Shown here one piece after another: positions 44,049 to 51,073 of a stretch of 64,000 nucleotides of DNA (its first letter is position 1; every line of letters starts with the position of its first letter). The DNA lies in contig JBBSUC010000022.1 in the NCBI GenBank assembly GCA_038235275.1, forward strand, positions 1-64,000, given 5' to 3'. Made by a program: the position numbers and the translations under genes. Origin of the DNA: Persicitalea sp038235275 (lineage in GTDB: Bacteria > Bacteroidota > Bacteroidia > Cytophagales > Spirosomataceae). The notes under the pieces are model-generated. The model had not been told where the DNA came from, made no database searches, and saw only the letters and a list, made by a program, of their open reading frames with translations.

Positions 44049-45701
44049 ATGCTTACTTTCGACGCTTCGCCGACCATGTACTGGGCGTTGGTCTACGCGC
44101 TGACGATGTTGGTCATCGGCTCAAATCTTAAAAAAGGAATTCCGACCTGGCTTTATCTGGTTGGTACTACGACCGTTTTTGTGCTGATGCGACTGCCCTC
44201 GGTGCTACTCAACCGCGAACTCAACGCCGACGAAAGTCAGATGCTGAGCCACGCCCTCACGCTTTACCAAGACCCGGTATACTGGCGCTCGGTGGACGGC
44301 ACGACCATCGGCCCACTCGACAACTACCTGCTGGTCATTCCCCGATTATTGGGCTTTCAGCTAGACTACACTTCGGCCCGCGTCATGGGGCTGCTGTGCG
44401 GCGTCGGTTCGCTGCTTTTCTTTTTTGTGGCGCTAAAACGCTGGTTCGGTAAAACTACCGCCCGCGTCGCGCTATTGGTGCCACTGATTCTCCTGGCTTT
44501 TACGCAGGAAACCGACTACGTACATTATTCCAGCGAACAACTGCCGCTGCTCTTACTCAGCATTTGCCTGGCTTTACTGGCTGGATTATCCAGAAAAAAG
44601 AAGGAATTTACTTTTCAGGAAAAGAAACCGCCCGTTTGGCAAGCTTACGGCTTGGGCTTGGTAGCGGGTATGGTCCCTTTTGCCAAGTTGCAGGCTGTAC
44701 CGCAAGCCCTGCTGCTCGTGGCTGCCGGACTTTATTTTACTTACCAGTTTTTTGTAAAAACCAAAAACAGTCAGCCGCTTCTCCTGCTGTTGCTGGGTGG
44801 AATTTCGTTTCCGGCAGTGGCTTTGCTCTGGATGTTATTTCAAGGCGTCTTCCAGGATTTTATTGATTTTTATATTCTGGGGAATGCCGTGTACGCCGGA
44901 GGAAGCGGCCTGGCCGATATTCCCACCCAGTTTGGCAAACTGGTTTTGTCAAGCCCCGATTTCACTGCTTTGCTCGGCGTAATAGCTCTTGTTACCACAC
45001 TAGGCTTATTCGGGGAAAAACATACCTTAGTAAAACTACCTGCCACCCCAAGCATATCAGTTTCTGCCTTGATTTTGGGCTATGGTCTGGTGGCGGTTTA
45101 CGCTGCCACCAAATCGGGTAACCTATTCGTCCATTACCTCAACTTCTGCGTTTATCCGCTGGGCCTGGCGGCGGCACTAGGTATTTCAAAAATTAAAGAC
45201 AATAAACGACTGGCGATCGTGGCACCGCTGCTTTTGCTGGGCTGGTTCGGCATTCATGATGCGTGGAGTTTTTACAGAAGCCGCCAACTCAATGCCTTCG
45301 TTTCTGTCGACGCCAGGGCTTTACCAAAGAGTCCGGTCGTGCGGGTCATGCGTCCCTACGTGCGGCCAAACGATAAAATGGTAGTCTGGGGCTGGCAATG
45401 CCGTTACTACGTGGAGGCGCAGTTGGCACAAGGCACGGCGGAGAACCACTCGGAGCGGTCGATTTACCTGCACCCGCTACGGGAAGAATACCGCGCCCGG
45501 TACCTACGCGATATGCAGCGCAACCGTCCGGCCATCTTCATCGACGCCGTGGGCAAAAACAGCGTCTGGGTGCAGGATACTGCCACGCAGGGCTACCAAT
45601 CTTTCCCTGAACTGGCGGCCTACGTTGATAAGAACTACCAGTCCCTGGGTAAAATCGACGATACACGACTATTCATAAGAAATGATAGAATGAGTGAATG
45701 A
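44049..45701 (+). CDS. polytopic GT-C-type glycosyltransferase-like membrane protein
   Basis: This 550-residue protein has about ten to twelve hydrophobic segments. The loop after the first helices holds LNRELNADESQMLSHAL, the acidic DE motif expected in GT-C enzymes (PMT/ArnT type), followed by DGTTIGPLDNYLL. Such enzymes use the polyprenyl-P sugar that the adjacent GT2 would make. The ATG at 44049 is 2 nt after the GT2 stop; an upstream in-frame ATG inside GT2 is rejected. The last residues, DRMSE, are encoded by a palindromic repeat shared with the convergent Rrf2 gene. Confidence 0.75.
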   Translation: MLTFDASPTMYWALVYALTMLVIGSNLKKGIPTWLYLVGTTTVFVLMRLPSVLLNRELNADESQMLSHALTLYQDPVYWRSVDGTTIGPLDNYLLVIPRLLGFQLDYTSARVMGLLCGVGSLLFFFVALKRWFGKTTARVALLVPLILLAFTQETDYVHYSSEQLPLLLLSICLALLAGLSRKKKEFTFQEKKPPVWQAYGLGLVAGMVPFAKLQAVPQALLLVAAGLYFTYQFFVKTKNSQPLLLLLLGGISFPAVALLWMLFQGVFQDFIDFYILGNAVYAGGSGLADIPTQFGKLVLSSPDFTALLGVIALVTTLGLFGEKHTLVKLPATPSISVSALILGYGLVAVYAATKSGNLFVHYLNFCVYPLGLAAALGISKIKDNKRLAIVAPLLLLGWFGIHDAWSFYRSRQLNAFVSVDARALPKSPVVRVMRPYVRPNDKMVVWGWQCRYYVEAQLAQGTAENHSERSIYLHPLREEYRARYLRDMQRNRPAIFIDAVGKNSVWVQDTATQGYQSFPELAAYVDKNYQSLGKIDDTRLFIRNDRMSE

Positions 45702-45750
45702 TAGAATTGGCTGGGGAAAGCAACATTCTATCATTCACTCATTCTATCAT
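45682..45750. repeat. palindromic repeat between convergent genes, copy 2
   Basis: Arms 45682-45707 and 45725-45750 are a perfect 26-nt inverted repeat (core GATAGAATGAGTGAATGATA) with a 17-nt loop. It contains the stop codons of both the GT-C gene and the Rrf2 gene. The two proteins therefore end in the same residues, DRMSE. The core is the same as at 31873-31951. Confidence 0.88.
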
Positions 45751-46174
45751 CGCCGGGCGACCCCGTCAAAATTAAATCCGTCAATGTAGTCCTGTCCAGC
45801 ACCGCCAGATTGGCGTCCCGCCATTCCTCCATCACCATACGCAGCGAGCAGTTTTCTTCGTCGACGCAGTCTTCGCATTTTCCATAAAAAAACAGCGATA
45901 CGCAAAGGGTAGGAGCGATCGGTCCGTCAATTACGCGCAGAACTTTGGAAAACTTCACCTCGCCGGGCGGCACCCGCAGCAGGTAGCCGCCGCCCTTGCC
46001 CTTCTGGCTTTGCAGAATGCCGCTGTTGCGCAAATCCAACAGAATGGCTTCCAGGAATTTCCGGGGGATTTTTTCTTTTTCAGCGATATAGGAAATCAGT
46101 ACGGGACCCTTGCCGTAGTTCTCGGCCAGCACTTTCAGTGCTTTCAGGGCGTACTTCGCTTTTTTGGAGATCAT
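45731..46174 (-). CDS. Rrf2 family transcriptional regulator, Fe-S type
   Basis: This 147-residue winged-helix protein has MISKKAKYALKALKVLAENY, the HTH ISYIAEKEKIPRKFLEAILL and the wing SGILQSQKGKGGGYLL. The effector region has Cys91, Cys100, Cys103 and Cys109. This spacing can bind an iron-sulfur cluster, as in IscR- or NsrR-like proteins, though the set is slightly different. The native C-terminus may have been replaced by DRMSE from the palindromic repeat. A promoter is at 46273-46305. Targets are unknown. Confidence 0.87.
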   Translation of the reverse strand: MISKKAKYALKALKVLAENYGKGPVLISYIAEKEKIPRKFLEAILLDLRNSGILQSQKGKGGGYLLRVPPGEVKFSKVLRVIDGPIAPTLCVSLFFYGKCEDCVDEENCSLRMVMEEWRDANLAVLDRTTLTDLILTGSPGDDRMSE

Positions 46175-46272
46175 ATGTTGGGCTATCGGCGGTCGGCTAT
46201 CGGCTTTGGGCTATTCGTTAGCCAGTCTTATCATCCATAAAATAAATCCGGGATACCCCAAAGCGGGTAGAT

Positions 46273-46305
46273 CAAAGGTACTGATTCTACGGGAAAGTGA
46301 CTCAA
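46273..46305 (-). promoter_or_regulatory. promoter of the rrf2 gene
   Basis: TACCTTTG (complement of 46273-46280) is a perfect -7 box and TTG at 46303-46305 lies 22 nt upstream. The 5' leader would be about 90 nt. Confidence 0.6.
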
Positions 46306-46505
46306 CCCTCCTTGCCAACGTCAGTCCAAAGCGGCCTTTTACCCAAATGGCTACTTTGGGCGTTGCTGGTGCCGTCCAGAGAAACGTACTGGTCGGTTTG
46401 GCAGGTGACTTGCGGCGTAGCGTTCTCGGTTTTTTTGCAGCCGTCGAGGCTGCCTAGAGACAGAATGCAAAGCAGGGCAAGCGAGCGAAAAAGGGATGTT
46501 TTCAT
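46302..46505 (-). CDS. small putative lipoprotein
   Basis: This 67-residue product has a hydrophobic signal (SLFRSLALLCILSLGSLDGC) with a weak lipobox and a short mature part (KKTENATPQVTCQTDQYVSL). It lies 33 nt after the lipocalin-like gene on the same strand. It may be a remnant of a longer lipoprotein, because the last residues (LGKRPLWTDVGKEG) look like read-through. Real but uncertain. Confidence 0.45.
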   Translation of the reverse strand: MKTSLFRSLALLCILSLGSLDGCKKTENATPQVTCQTDQYVSLDGTSNAQSSHLGKRPLWTDVGKEG

Positions 46506-46538
46506 AGCGATTTTTTGAAAAAAGTGATTTGGAAGGTT

Positions 46539-47012
46539 TCATTCGCGGCGGTACTCGATCGTGTGCTTAACCGTCGTTCCGTTATTGGTCTGGTCGAACA
46601 TCCACTGCATGGTACTTCCGTTAAGATTCAACTCGTACTCCTGGCGTTGGCCTTTGCTATCCTGCAAAATGATTTTGTTGTCCGCGGTTTCCCACGACAT
46701 TTTGCCGGAAGGCATGAACTTCGTTGCTGCTTTCATCACGATGTTGCCCAGCGGATTCTGGCACCCCCCCGCCGGGGTCATTTTCAGGCTGCCGTCGGTA
46801 TTGAGAATAATGCCCATGTCTTTCTGACAACCGCCGTAGAGGTCTTTGAAATGAGTGTAAATATCCGTGATGCCGTCCTGGGCGGGCGACACCCGGTGGG
46901 CCACCATGCGCCAGGAACCAGCCATGTCCGGTGGGTTGCGGGAAGTGAAACTAAGCGTAAAAAGGGTCAGTAAGCTGGCCAGCAGGAGTCGAGGTCGAGC
47001 GAGATTTTTCAT
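46539..47012 (-). CDS. secreted lipocalin-like protein
   Basis: This 157-residue protein has a signal peptide (RLLLASLLTLFTLSFTS) and a small beta-barrel-like body: MAGSWRMVAHRVS, ILNTDGSLKMTPAGGC, ATKFMPSGKMSWETADNKII and TMQWMFDQTNNG. The GSW motif at the start and strand alternation fit lipocalin-like domains of Bacteroidota. The ligand is unknown. A 33-nt motif shared with the PKD operon lies upstream (47079-47111). Confidence 0.6.
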   Translation of the reverse strand: MKNLARPRLLLASLLTLFTLSFTSRNPPDMAGSWRMVAHRVSPAQDGITDIYTHFKDLYGGCQKDMGIILNTDGSLKMTPAGGCQNPLGNIVMKAATKFMPSGKMSWETADNKIILQDSKGQRQEYELNLNGSTMQWMFDQTNNGTTVKHTIEYRRE

Positions 47013-47078
47013 GAGGCTTATCCAAATTCAGGTTTTTGAATTACTGCCTCAAATTTCCTCAATCGCCGAAACTTCGTC

Positions 47079-47111
47079 AATAACCCTTTACACCCATTGA
47101 GTAAGCGGTAC
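47079..47111. promoter_or_regulatory. shared upstream motif, copy 1
   Basis: A 33-nt block, starting CAATAACCCTTTACACC and ending TTGAGTAAGCGGTA, matches 62535-62567 at 31 of 33 positions. A further TTGAGTAAGCGTT lies at 47133-47145, 35 bp from the first. It is 67 nt upstream of the lipocalin-like gene. Confidence 0.65.
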
Positions 47112-47171
47112 TACCAAAAAGGGTTTCCCATTTGAGTAAGCGTTGTATTCGTGACGAAGTAATGGAGCCGA

Positions 47172-48671
47172 TCAAAACTGAAAATAGATAAACGAACCGC
47201 TGCTTTTCTGGGTCAGAATCACCAGAATCAGCATACCCGCCCAACCCAGGCTCAACCCCCACCACGGCAGCCCTTTGGACAGCGCAAGCAGGGAATTGTC
47301 GCGCATACGCCAGTGGCAGACAATCAGCACGACCGTAACAATCCCGACAGTCAATATAGACAGATTAGTAAGCATAGGGGCCCCGTTGGGAATGACCCCA
47401 AACATCGACAGCAAAATCAGCATGGCTCCCTTGAACGTAGGAGCCCGGAAAAATACCCACGTTACGTTTACTAAGAAAAACGTCAGCATAGCCAGACAGA
47501 ATCTCGTAAATCGACTGGAAAACGGCAGCGTGGGAACGACCGATGATCGACTCAGCAAGGGTTCACTCACGGCTATGTCCACGGCTGAATCAGCCCGTTT
47601 AGCCCGACGGCGAGATATTCCGTCGCGCCACAGCCGCTCAGTGCATAGAAAAAGTCCGTGCAAAGCTCCCCAGACCACGAAGGTCCACGACGCTCCGTGC
47701 CAAAGTCCACCCAGTAGCATGGTTATCATCAGGTTGACGTAGGTTCGGACACTACCCTTTCGGTTACCACCCAGTGGGATATACAGATAATCGCGCAGCC
47801 AGGTGGACAGGGTGATGTGCCAGCGTCGCCAGAAATCTGAGAAACCGATGGCGGCGTAGGGATACCGGAAATTGTCGGGCAGTTCAAAACCCAGGCATAA
47901 CGACACCCCGATGGCGCAGGTCGAGTAGCCCGCAAAGTCGCAGAAGATTTGTCCTGAAAAGGCCAGTACGCCCATCCAGGCATCGAGCGTTTGCACCGGA
48001 AAAGGCAGGCTGAAAATCAAATCGGCGGTTTCGGCCAGCAGACCGTCGGCAATCGTTACTTTCATAAACAAGCCAAGCGACAGCAGAAACAGCCCCCAGC
48101 TCAATTGTTCGGCCGTGGCCCGGCGCGGCGTTTTGAACTGCGGAATCAGGTCTTCCGGCCGCACGATGGGTCCGGCCACTAAATGCGGGAAATACGTAAC
48201 GAATAAGGCAAAATTCAGAAATGACGGTTCGGGAGCAAACCTGCGTCGGTACACATCCAGCGTGTACGAGAGGGTAACGAAGGTATAAAATGAAATGCCG
48301 ATCGGCAGAATAATATCGGGTTTTGCCGCCTGAAACACGATGCCCATCGCCGAGAGGAGTGCCGTGAAATTTTCCAGCAGAAAGCCACCGTATTTGAAAT
48401 AACTCAGCATCCCGAGGTTCAACGCCAGGCTAACCGTGAGCAGGAGCTTTCGGCGAACCGGCTGCTGTTCGAGTGAAATTAGTTTGGCCATGTAAAAATC
48501 GACCACCGTCGAGAGCCACAGCAACAGAATGAACGGCGGATTCCAGAGGGCGTAGAACAGGTAGCTGGCCAGCAGTAGATTCCCTTTCTTCGTAGACCAC
48601 GAAAAAGGAAGATTATGCAGGGCCAGTATAATCGCAAAAAAAACGACGAAGGTGAACGAATTGAAGACCAT
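47172..48671 (-). CDS. MBOAT family O-acyltransferase (AlgI-like)
   Basis: This 499-residue polytopic membrane protein transfers acetyl groups to surface polysaccharides or wall polymers. It shows about ten hydrophobic segments, the SFYTFVTLSYTLDVYRRR motif and the catalytic His in GGLWHGASWTFVVWGALHG. FWRRWHITLSTWLRDYLYIP is typical of the AlgI/DltB-like subfamily. It starts 12 nt after an SGNH-type protein, its usual partner for extracytoplasmic acyl transfer. Confidence 0.92.
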   Translation of the reverse strand: MVFNSFTFVVFFAIILALHNLPFSWSTKKGNLLLASYLFYALWNPPFILLLWLSTVVDFYMAKLISLEQQPVRRKLLLTVSLALNLGMLSYFKYGGFLLENFTALLSAMGIVFQAAKPDIILPIGISFYTFVTLSYTLDVYRRRFAPEPSFLNFALFVTYFPHLVAGPIVRPEDLIPQFKTPRRATAEQLSWGLFLLSLGLFMKVTIADGLLAETADLIFSLPFPVQTLDAWMGVLAFSGQIFCDFAGYSTCAIGVSLCLGFELPDNFRYPYAAIGFSDFWRRWHITLSTWLRDYLYIPLGGNRKGSVRTYVNLMITMLLGGLWHGASWTFVVWGALHGLFLCTERLWRDGISRRRAKRADSAVDIAVSEPLLSRSSVVPTLPFSSRFTRFCLAMLTFFLVNVTWVFFRAPTFKGAMLILLSMFGVIPNGAPMLTNLSILTVGIVTVVLIVCHWRMRDNSLLALSKGLPWWGLSLGWAGMLILVILTQKSSGSFIYFQF

Positions 48672-48683
48672 GATCGGAGTTGG

Positions 48684-49772
48684 TTAAAGCGGCATAGACG
48701 TAGTTTTCTGGGGTGTAGGAGACGCGCTTTTTTGAAGCGACCAACCCGTTTCCTGCTGAATAATCGGCATCAAATCCTGGGTGAACAGGGCGGCATCTTT
48801 AGGGGCCAAGTGCGACCACTCGGGGCAGTGAAAGCGGGATATCGCCGGATAGTCCTCGAAGTGAATGCCCGGTGTTTGGGTGTACGACAGCAGCCGGTCC
48901 CAGTACAACGCCCGTGGAAACATCTGTTTTTCAGCGTCGTGCATTGGCCCTTCCGAAGGCATTCGGATGAATAGAACCCGGCCACCCCGCGCCCGAATTT
49001 GATCGACCGATAGCCTTACCGAATTCAGGATTTCCGTTAAGGGAGGGCCAGCAATAGCCACTTTTGGACTGTGCGCGCCAATGTCCTGCCAAATGCCTTT
49101 TACCTTAGTTTGCATGGCCGTATCGGCGAGAAAGGCCGGGGTCATTTTAGTTTGCCGGTCAAAGTCGTTGACGGTGAACTTGGTAGGAAACTGTGGGCCA
49201 CCCCATGCGCCGGGTCGGGTCGGGAGGGGTATTTTTTTTAGGAGCGGATTCAGGGCCAGATTCACGTCGTCCAGGAAAAGAAGATTAGCTTCCAGCACAC
49301 GATTAATCTGGAAACTGATTTGTTGTGAAGGCGACCATTTTGGATACGCCTTTACCCGCTTGATGGCCTCCCGTTCTGGAAAAGAACCCGTTGGCGTAAA
49401 AAACAGCGGTTCGGTTACGCCGATCAGCAGGGTTCCCTTGAAGTTCGGGTCGTTTCCCAAATCGGTCAGCAACGGCCGGGGCGACGTACCCGGAATAGAT
49501 AACTGAATCGGTTTTTCGCCCGTGACACGTTCCCAGGTAGCCAGGTCCAGGTCGAACTTGATGCGCGAAGAGCCAATCACGACAGGTCTTGCCGGACTGC
49601 TCTGATAAATCAGTTTCCGTTTACTGGCCCAGAGGCTTTCGTCGTCGTTATACGACTGAAAGTAATTTTCGTGCCGCCAGTGGAGTTCCCACCCGGTCAC
49701 GAAGGCGGATACGAGTACCAACGCAAGCCAGGCGGCTTTTGAATAGTTTGCTGCGTTCATGAGTTTTGTCAA
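48684..49772 (-). CDS. SGNH/GDSL-like protein partner of the MBOAT acyltransferase
   Basis: This 362-residue protein has an N-terminal membrane or signal segment (LALVLVSAFVTGWEL). An SGNH-like fold follows: block I has VVIGSSRIKFDLDL with Ser, and the C-terminal HLAPKDAALF supplies the catalytic His. In between are SIPGTSPRPLLTDL and LFIRMPSEG. Such proteins work with MBOAT transporters as the extracytoplasmic acetyltransferase, like AlgJ/AlgX or DltD. Tandem direct repeats lie upstream (49850-49889). Confidence 0.78.
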   Translation of the reverse strand: MTKLMNAANYSKAAWLALVLVSAFVTGWELHWRHENYFQSYNDDESLWASKRKLIYQSSPARPVVIGSSRIKFDLDLATWERVTGEKPIQLSIPGTSPRPLLTDLGNDPNFKGTLLIGVTEPLFFTPTGSFPEREAIKRVKAYPKWSPSQQISFQINRVLEANLLFLDDVNLALNPLLKKIPLPTRPGAWGGPQFPTKFTVNDFDRQTKMTPAFLADTAMQTKVKGIWQDIGAHSPKVAIAGPPLTEILNSVRLSVDQIRARGGRVLFIRMPSEGPMHDAEKQMFPRALYWDRLLSYTQTPGIHFEDYPAISRFHCPEWSHLAPKDAALFTQDLMPIIQQETGWSLQKSASPTPQKTTSMPL

Positions 49773-49849
49773 AATCAGGATAAGATTCCTTCTGCCTGCC
49801 CCATTAGTCGGATAAATATCTCAATCGGGGAACAACCAGATAATTGCCG

Positions 49850-49889
49850 TTGCGTGAGTGGTCGGATTATTGCGTGAACAGTCGGATTT
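49850..49889. repeat. tandem 20-bp direct repeats upstream of the SGNH gene
   Basis: TTGCGTGAGTGGTCGGATTA (49850-49869) is followed at once by TTGCGTGAACAGTCGGATTT (49870-49889), 16 of 20 identical. A related half, AGTCGGATAA, lies at 49805-49814. It is spaced like a two-site activator-binding region. Confidence 0.55.
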
Positions 49890-49933
49890 ACTAGGCCGCT
49901 GAGCGAACGGCAAGAATCGGTAGGGTGTTTTGG

Positions 49934-50449
49934 CTATACTTTCCGTTCAAACTTCCAGGTGTAGGTCTGGTCGCCGATTTTACGTTTCCAGATCATTATT
50001 TTGCTCTTCGCCCCACTGGTCAATTTTCCATCCTTCAGTTCCAGTTGGGCGTCGTCCTTGCTGCCATCGGGATGCGTAATGGTGATCGTATTGCCCTTGA
50101 CCGACCACTTGTCGCCCGTTTGTGGACCAAAGGAAAGGGGGCTGCTTCCGGTGGTGGCACAAATCTGCTCCTGAATGGGTGTAATGGTACCGTCGCTTTT
50201 AAAATCATACAGAAAAATAGGCAGACACTGGGCGGTAATAACATTGAGCTGGACATAAAAATCGAGGATGTCGTCGATGTTGCCAACTGGCGGAGAAACC
50301 AGCAGATTTTGCCAGGCCCACACATTGGCTACGGTTACCGGATGCGTATTTTTAGGCACAGGATCGCTGTTTTTACCACATCTGGTAGCCACCAGCGGTA
50401 GTGTTGTCAGTAGCAGCGCAGCCACCCAGAGCAAGCGGGTTTTTTTCAT
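49934..50449 (-). CDS. secreted lipocalin-like protein, second
   Basis: This 171-residue protein starts at MKKTRLLWVAALLLTTLPLV, giving a good export signal with a Cys in ATRCGKNSD; the longer start at 50482 would put 11 residues before it. The body is strand-rich (LYDFKSDGTITPIQEQIC, WSVKGNTITITHPDG, KIMIWKRKIGDQTYTWKF). It resembles the lipocalin-like protein at 46539-47012 in layout. It lies in the cluster of exported genes. Confidence 0.6.
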   Translation of the reverse strand: MKKTRLLWVAALLLTTLPLVATRCGKNSDPVPKNTHPVTVANVWAWQNLLVSPPVGNIDDILDFYVQLNVITAQCLPIFLYDFKSDGTITPIQEQICATTGSSPLSFGPQTGDKWSVKGNTITITHPDGSKDDAQLELKDGKLTSGAKSKIMIWKRKIGDQTYTWKFERKV

Positions 50450-50491
50450 GACAAAGTAGTTTAAATAATTGATAGACAGCATAAAAAAGTA

Positions 50492-50998
50492 CTACAGTAC
50501 GGGTACGTCGAACGTGCCTTCGAGGGTGTAGGTCTTCCCGTCTTTCACGTTTTTGCCGCTGCTCGTGAATGTGCCACTGCACCGGCTTTTCGTCGCCGTC
50601 GTCAGCGTAATGCTACCGTTGTCGGGAGACAACACGCCCACCGTTCCGACGTACACGGCTGGCAAATCGTAACTCTGATAGAGGTAGTTGGCTTTGCCAC
50701 TCGCTAGCGCCTGGGTCAGGGTAATGAACGGGTAGGTACCGGGCGATTGCCCAATAATGCTTAGCGAAAGGGTATGTTTGTCATCGGTGCTGGCGATTAT
50801 CACCTCGTAGCTATCGCCCCCCAACCCCGAAGCTTTTGCCGTGGTGAAGGTGGTAACAACCTGCCCGCTCTGGGTCAGTTTGAGGGTAGCCGAGCCTTTA
50901 CCCGTGCCAGCTTCGGTGGTATCGCTTTTTTTACAACCCAAAGTTGCTGCCACAAAAAATAAGACCGCGACCCCTGAAACGAATGATTTTGTTTTCAT
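50492..50998 (-). CDS. small lipoprotein, beta-rich, unknown function
   Basis: This 168-residue protein has the lipobox VAATLGCKKSD (Cys near 22). The mature part is a beta-sandwich-like sequence rich in Thr, Ser and Gly (SATLKLTQSGQVVTTFTT, HTLSLSIIGQSPGTYPF, SGKNVKDGKTYTLEGTFDV). This layout is common in Bacteroidota DUF6252-like lipoproteins; I do not assert membership. It lies 75 nt after the FnIII gene and so is the probable last or next-to-last member of the surface operon. Confidence 0.65.
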   Translation of the reverse strand: MKTKSFVSGVAVLFFVAATLGCKKSDTTEAGTGKGSATLKLTQSGQVVTTFTTAKASGLGGDSYEVIIASTDDKHTLSLSIIGQSPGTYPFITLTQALASGKANYLYQSYDLPAVYVGTVGVLSPDNGSITLTTATKSRCSGTFTSSGKNVKDGKTYTLEGTFDVPVL

Positions 50999-51073
50999 AA
51001 TAGGCTGGTTTTTAATGAAGTTGAAAAAATAGTCAGGAAATTGTGAGACATTTCAAGAAGACCGCTGCGGGTT

